64,000 bases of DNA from Kuafuiihalomonas sp050331295 (lineage in GTDB: Bacteria > Myxococcota > Kuafuiibacteriia > Kuafuiibacteriales > Kuafuiibacteriaceae). The stretch's first letter is position 1; every line of letters starts with the position of its first letter. Location: assembly GCA_050331295.1 (NCBI GenBank), contig JBHJGZ010000009.1, positions 310,001 through 374,000 on the forward strand. Reading direction: 5' to 3'. Below are positions 62,102 through 64,000 of this stretch, piece after piece. Below the pieces are notes generated by a model that made no database searches, was not told where the DNA came from, and worked only from the letters and a program-made list of their open reading frames with translations. The translations under genes and the position numbers were made by a program.

Positions 62102-62524
62102 ATGCGATCCTTCGTCGTTCCTCTGGCGGGCATGATTCCGGTGGCTGCCTTGGTCTACGCGGTGTCATTGGGACCCTCCCCTCGCAAGACCCTCGCGGAA
62201 CTCGCCCCGAGCCTCCCGGCGGAACGCGTTCTTCGGGCCTTCCACCGGGGCTCGGCCGGTACGCCGGCAGTCGTGACGGAGCACCTGTTGGATCCCACCT
62301 GGCCCCATCGGACCGAGGCTGCCCGGTATCTAGGGGAAGCCTTCTATCGCCCGGCTTTGACCACCCTTTGGCGCATCGCCAAAGACCGAAGCGAGGCGCT
62401 GGAGCTCCGACGAGCGGCCCGGACCGCCGCCCGTCGGATCGAAAGTGGGCTCGGGAGTTGGGCCATCTTGAGGCCGCGTTCCGGGCGCTCCGACGTTGCG
62501 CCATCCTCGTTTGATCGACACTGA
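62102..62524 (+). CDS. Small protein between imuB and dnaE2
   Basis: 140 residues from ATG 62102, with a hydrophobic N-terminus (FVVPLAGMIPVAALVYAVSL), probably an anchor or signal. The rest is helical with a HEAT-like cadence (EAARYLGEAFYRPALTTLWR, EALELRRAARTAARRIE). Its stop codon lies inside the putative LexA site of dnaE2. I do not recognise it; it takes the place where imuA-like genes occur in other species, but shows no RecA-like motif. An ORF on the other strand overlaps it and is a shadow. Confidence 0.55.
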   Translation: MRSFVVPLAGMIPVAALVYAVSLGPSPRKTLAELAPSLPAERVLRAFHRGSAGTPAVVTEHLLDPTWPHRTEAARYLGEAFYRPALTTLWRIAKDRSEALELRRAARTAARRIESGLGSWAILRPRSGRSDVAPSSFDRH

Positions 62525-62536
62525 ACATGCGTGTAC
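62520..62536 (+). promoter_or_regulatory. Putative LexA operator at dnaE2
   Basis: CTGAACATGCGTGTAC starts at 62521. The first 12 bases are identical to those at the imuB start, and 14 of 17 positions fit the recalled Myxococcus LexA box (reverse complement). It lies 10 bases upstream of the dnaE2 GTG, an expected place for a repressor site. The ATG within it is out of frame with dnaE2. Confidence 0.55.
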
Positions 62537-62546
62537 CTGATCCGGG

Positions 62547-64000
62547 GTGGGCAACGGCTACGTCGAGCTTCAGTGTGCCTCCAATTTTTCGTTTTTGAGG
62601 GGAGCATCCCATCCTGAAGAGCTGGTCGCGACGGCCGCTTCTCTTGGCTACCGTCGCCTCGCGCTCACCGATCACAACGGGCTGTATGGAGTGGTTCGGG
62701 CCTACAACGCGGGGAAGGAGTACGACGTCGAAATCATCCCAGGGGTTCAAGTCCGGCTTTCCGGAGCCGGTGACGAAGGTCTCGTTCTGCTGCCTGAAGA
62801 CCGTCACGGATGGTCAAATCTTACCGAACTGCTGAGTGCTGCTCGTCTGCGAACAGGCAAAGGTGGCTTTCATCTCGCCTTTGATGAAATTGCTGATCGT
62901 TCGGAAGGGCTTCAAGCCATTCATGTTGGACCTTTTGACCCATTCTCTCTCAAACGAGAGCATGAAGTGTTTGGTGATAAGCTGAGTCTTTCGCTTTCAA
63001 AAAGATATCGACCCGACGACGATGCGTATATGGCTCAGATGGTCGAGGATTCGACCCGATTGGGTATTCCTCTCGTCGTGACCGGTGGTGTGCTCATGCA
63101 CCGACCGGAGCGAAAGCCGTTGCAGGATATCTTGTCATGCATTCGATTCGGTCGAACTCTGGACACGGCTGGCCGTAGACTCTTGCCCCACGGATCCGCC
63201 TACCTCAAGTCATCCAACGAAGTCCGAGCCGAGTATCGTGCTTTTCCCAGTGCTCTAGAACGTTCGGAATCGATAGCCGATGCATGTCGCTTTCGACTCG
63301 ATGAGCTCAAGCACAACTTTACCCTAGAGGTGCTCCCCGAAGGTGAGACCGGGATGAGTTACCTGAGAAAGCTCGTGGAGCGAGGTGGTCGAGAGCGTTA
63401 TCCCGATGGTGTGCCGGACGAGGTGCGGGCTCAGCTCGAACACGAGTTGCGGTTGATCGATGAGCTGGACTTCTCCGGATACTTTCTCACGGTCTGGGAC
63501 ATCGTGCGTTTTGCTCGGAGTCGAGGGATTCTCTGCCAAGGTAGAGGTTCTGCCGCGAATTCAATCGTTTGCTACTGTTTGGGTATCACTTCCATCGACC
63601 CTGTACGGATGAGTCTTCTTTTCGAGCGATTCATTTCGGCTGAGAGAGGCGAACCACCCGATATCGATGTGGATTTCGAGCACCAACGGCGAGAAGACGT
63701 GATGCAGTACGTCTTTCAAAAGTACGGTCGCCATCGGGCGGCGATGGTGGCAAATCTCATTCGTTATCGAGGAAAGCTGGCATATCGTGAGGTGGCAAAA
63801 GTCTTCGGTCTCGGAAAAGACCAGATCGATGCTCTCACGCAAGGTCGGGGTCATTGGTCATCGGAGCCCATGAATGCAGACCAGCTTCGAAAGGCCGGGC
63901 TCGATCCCCGAGATTCTCGAGTCCAGCAAGTTGTCCGGTGGGCCGAAGAGTTGCAAGGCTTCCCAAGGCATCTCGGCCTTCATTCTGGCGGCTTCGTGAT
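62547..64000 (+). CDS. dnaE2: Error-prone DNA polymerase DnaE2, cut by window edge
   Basis: 484 residues visible, open at base 64000. The start is GTG 62547: an in-frame TGA at 62538 excludes anything earlier. Family-C polymerase for damage-induced mutagenesis. PHP domain: VELQCASNFSFLRGASHPEE, RLALTDHNGLYGVVRAY; then DLFSGYF-like LDFSGYFLTVWDIVRFARSR, CQGRGSAANSIVCYCLG and the catalytic-Asp region PPDIDVDFEH. A DnaE2 rather than replicative DnaE1 is inferred from the start and the imuB neighbour. Confidence 0.93.
   Translation, partial: MGNGYVELQCASNFSFLRGASHPEELVATAASLGYRRLALTDHNGLYGVVRAYNAGKEYDVEIIPGVQVRLSGAGDEGLVLLPEDRHGWSNLTELLSAARLRTGKGGFHLAFDEIADRSEGLQAIHVGPFDPFSLKREHEVFGDKLSLSLSKRYRPDDDAYMAQMVEDSTRLGIPLVVTGGVLMHRPERKPLQDILSCIRFGRTLDTAGRRLLPHGSAYLKSSNEVRAEYRAFPSALERSESIADACRFRLDELKHNFTLEVLPEGETGMSYLRKLVERGGRERYPDGVPDEVRAQLEHELRLIDELDFSGYFLTVWDIVRFARSRGILCQGRGSAANSIVCYCLGITSIDPVRMSLLFERFISAERGEPPDIDVDFEHQRREDVMQYVFQKYGRHRAAMVANLIRYRGKLAYREVAKVFGLGKDQIDALTQGRGHWSSEPMNADQLRKAGLDPRDSRVQQVVRWAEELQGFPRHLGLHSGGFV

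Noticed and set aside
62526..62597. ATG-started frame at the dnaE2 operator as an alternative dnaE2 start
   Set aside because: It is out of frame with dnaE2 and stops after 23 codons.
62082..62807. 241-codon frame on the minus strand
   Set aside because: Overlaps the dnaE2 start region and lacks any motif.
1..64000. CRISPR arrays, insertion sequences, prophage genes
   Set aside because: No regular repeats, transposase motifs or phage structural genes were seen.

Overview
The window is a dense, GC-rich (about 60%), fully bacterial segment with no phage, insertion sequence or CRISPR array. Its gene content points to a myxobacterium-like lineage (Myxococcota or a close relative such as Bradymonadota). 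The markers are an mglB-mglA polarity pair, an operon matching the Myxococcus gliding/focal-adhesion genes gltD-E-F-G, a myxobacterial-type Ser/Thr kinase, many TPR proteins, lipoproteins and a partial mevalonate pathway. This assignment is inference from family content; no 16S gene is present.

Layout. 1-5.5 kb: a Ser/Thr kinase cut by the left edge, polA (proofreading residues lost), a lipoprotein plus Nudix pair. 5.6-11.5 kb: tRNA-Lys(UUU) with its own promoter and a terminator-like palindrome, a YHS lipoprotein, an outer-membrane barrel candidate, mutY, mglB-mglA, and three small or CBM9-like envelope proteins. 11.6-20.1 kb: two very large tandem HExxHxxGxxH metalloproteases. 20.1-30.2 kb: mostly housekeeping genes (RlmI-like methyltransferase, pcnB, speA, ybeY, an orphan nuoD overlapping a lipase, rlmE, an orphan rplC) plus a 43-residue, very basic protein. 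30.5-38.7 kb: a TonB-like protein, folD-gcvT-gcvH, a NamZ-like muramidase, DUF938, slyX, a diguanylate cyclase and a bacterial deoxyhypusine-synthase homologue. 38.7-50.0 kb: a TPR/winged-helix regulator followed by a six-gene, mostly overlapping operon ending in GltD/E/F/G-like proteins. 50-56.7 kb: another TPR protein, a DUF4159 + VWA/amidotransferase-like pair and typA. 56.7-64 kb: an RDD protein, mvaD-mvaK2-acyltransferase, acylphosphatase, and a mutasome region (imuB, a small gene, dnaE2 cut by the right edge).

How the genes may work together. MglA/MglB would supply the polarity switch and the 40-50 kb operon a trans-envelope structure, as in Myxococcus gliding, although the motor and the rest of the Glt set are not in the window. 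imuB and dnaE2 share a 12-base sequence near their starts that fits the myxobacterial LexA box, consistent with joint SOS control. speA and the deoxyhypusine-synthase homologue both belong to polyamine chemistry, and folD, gcvT and gcvH form a one-carbon operon. Positions, motifs and overlaps were read directly from the sequence; family names rest on motif recognition without database searches.
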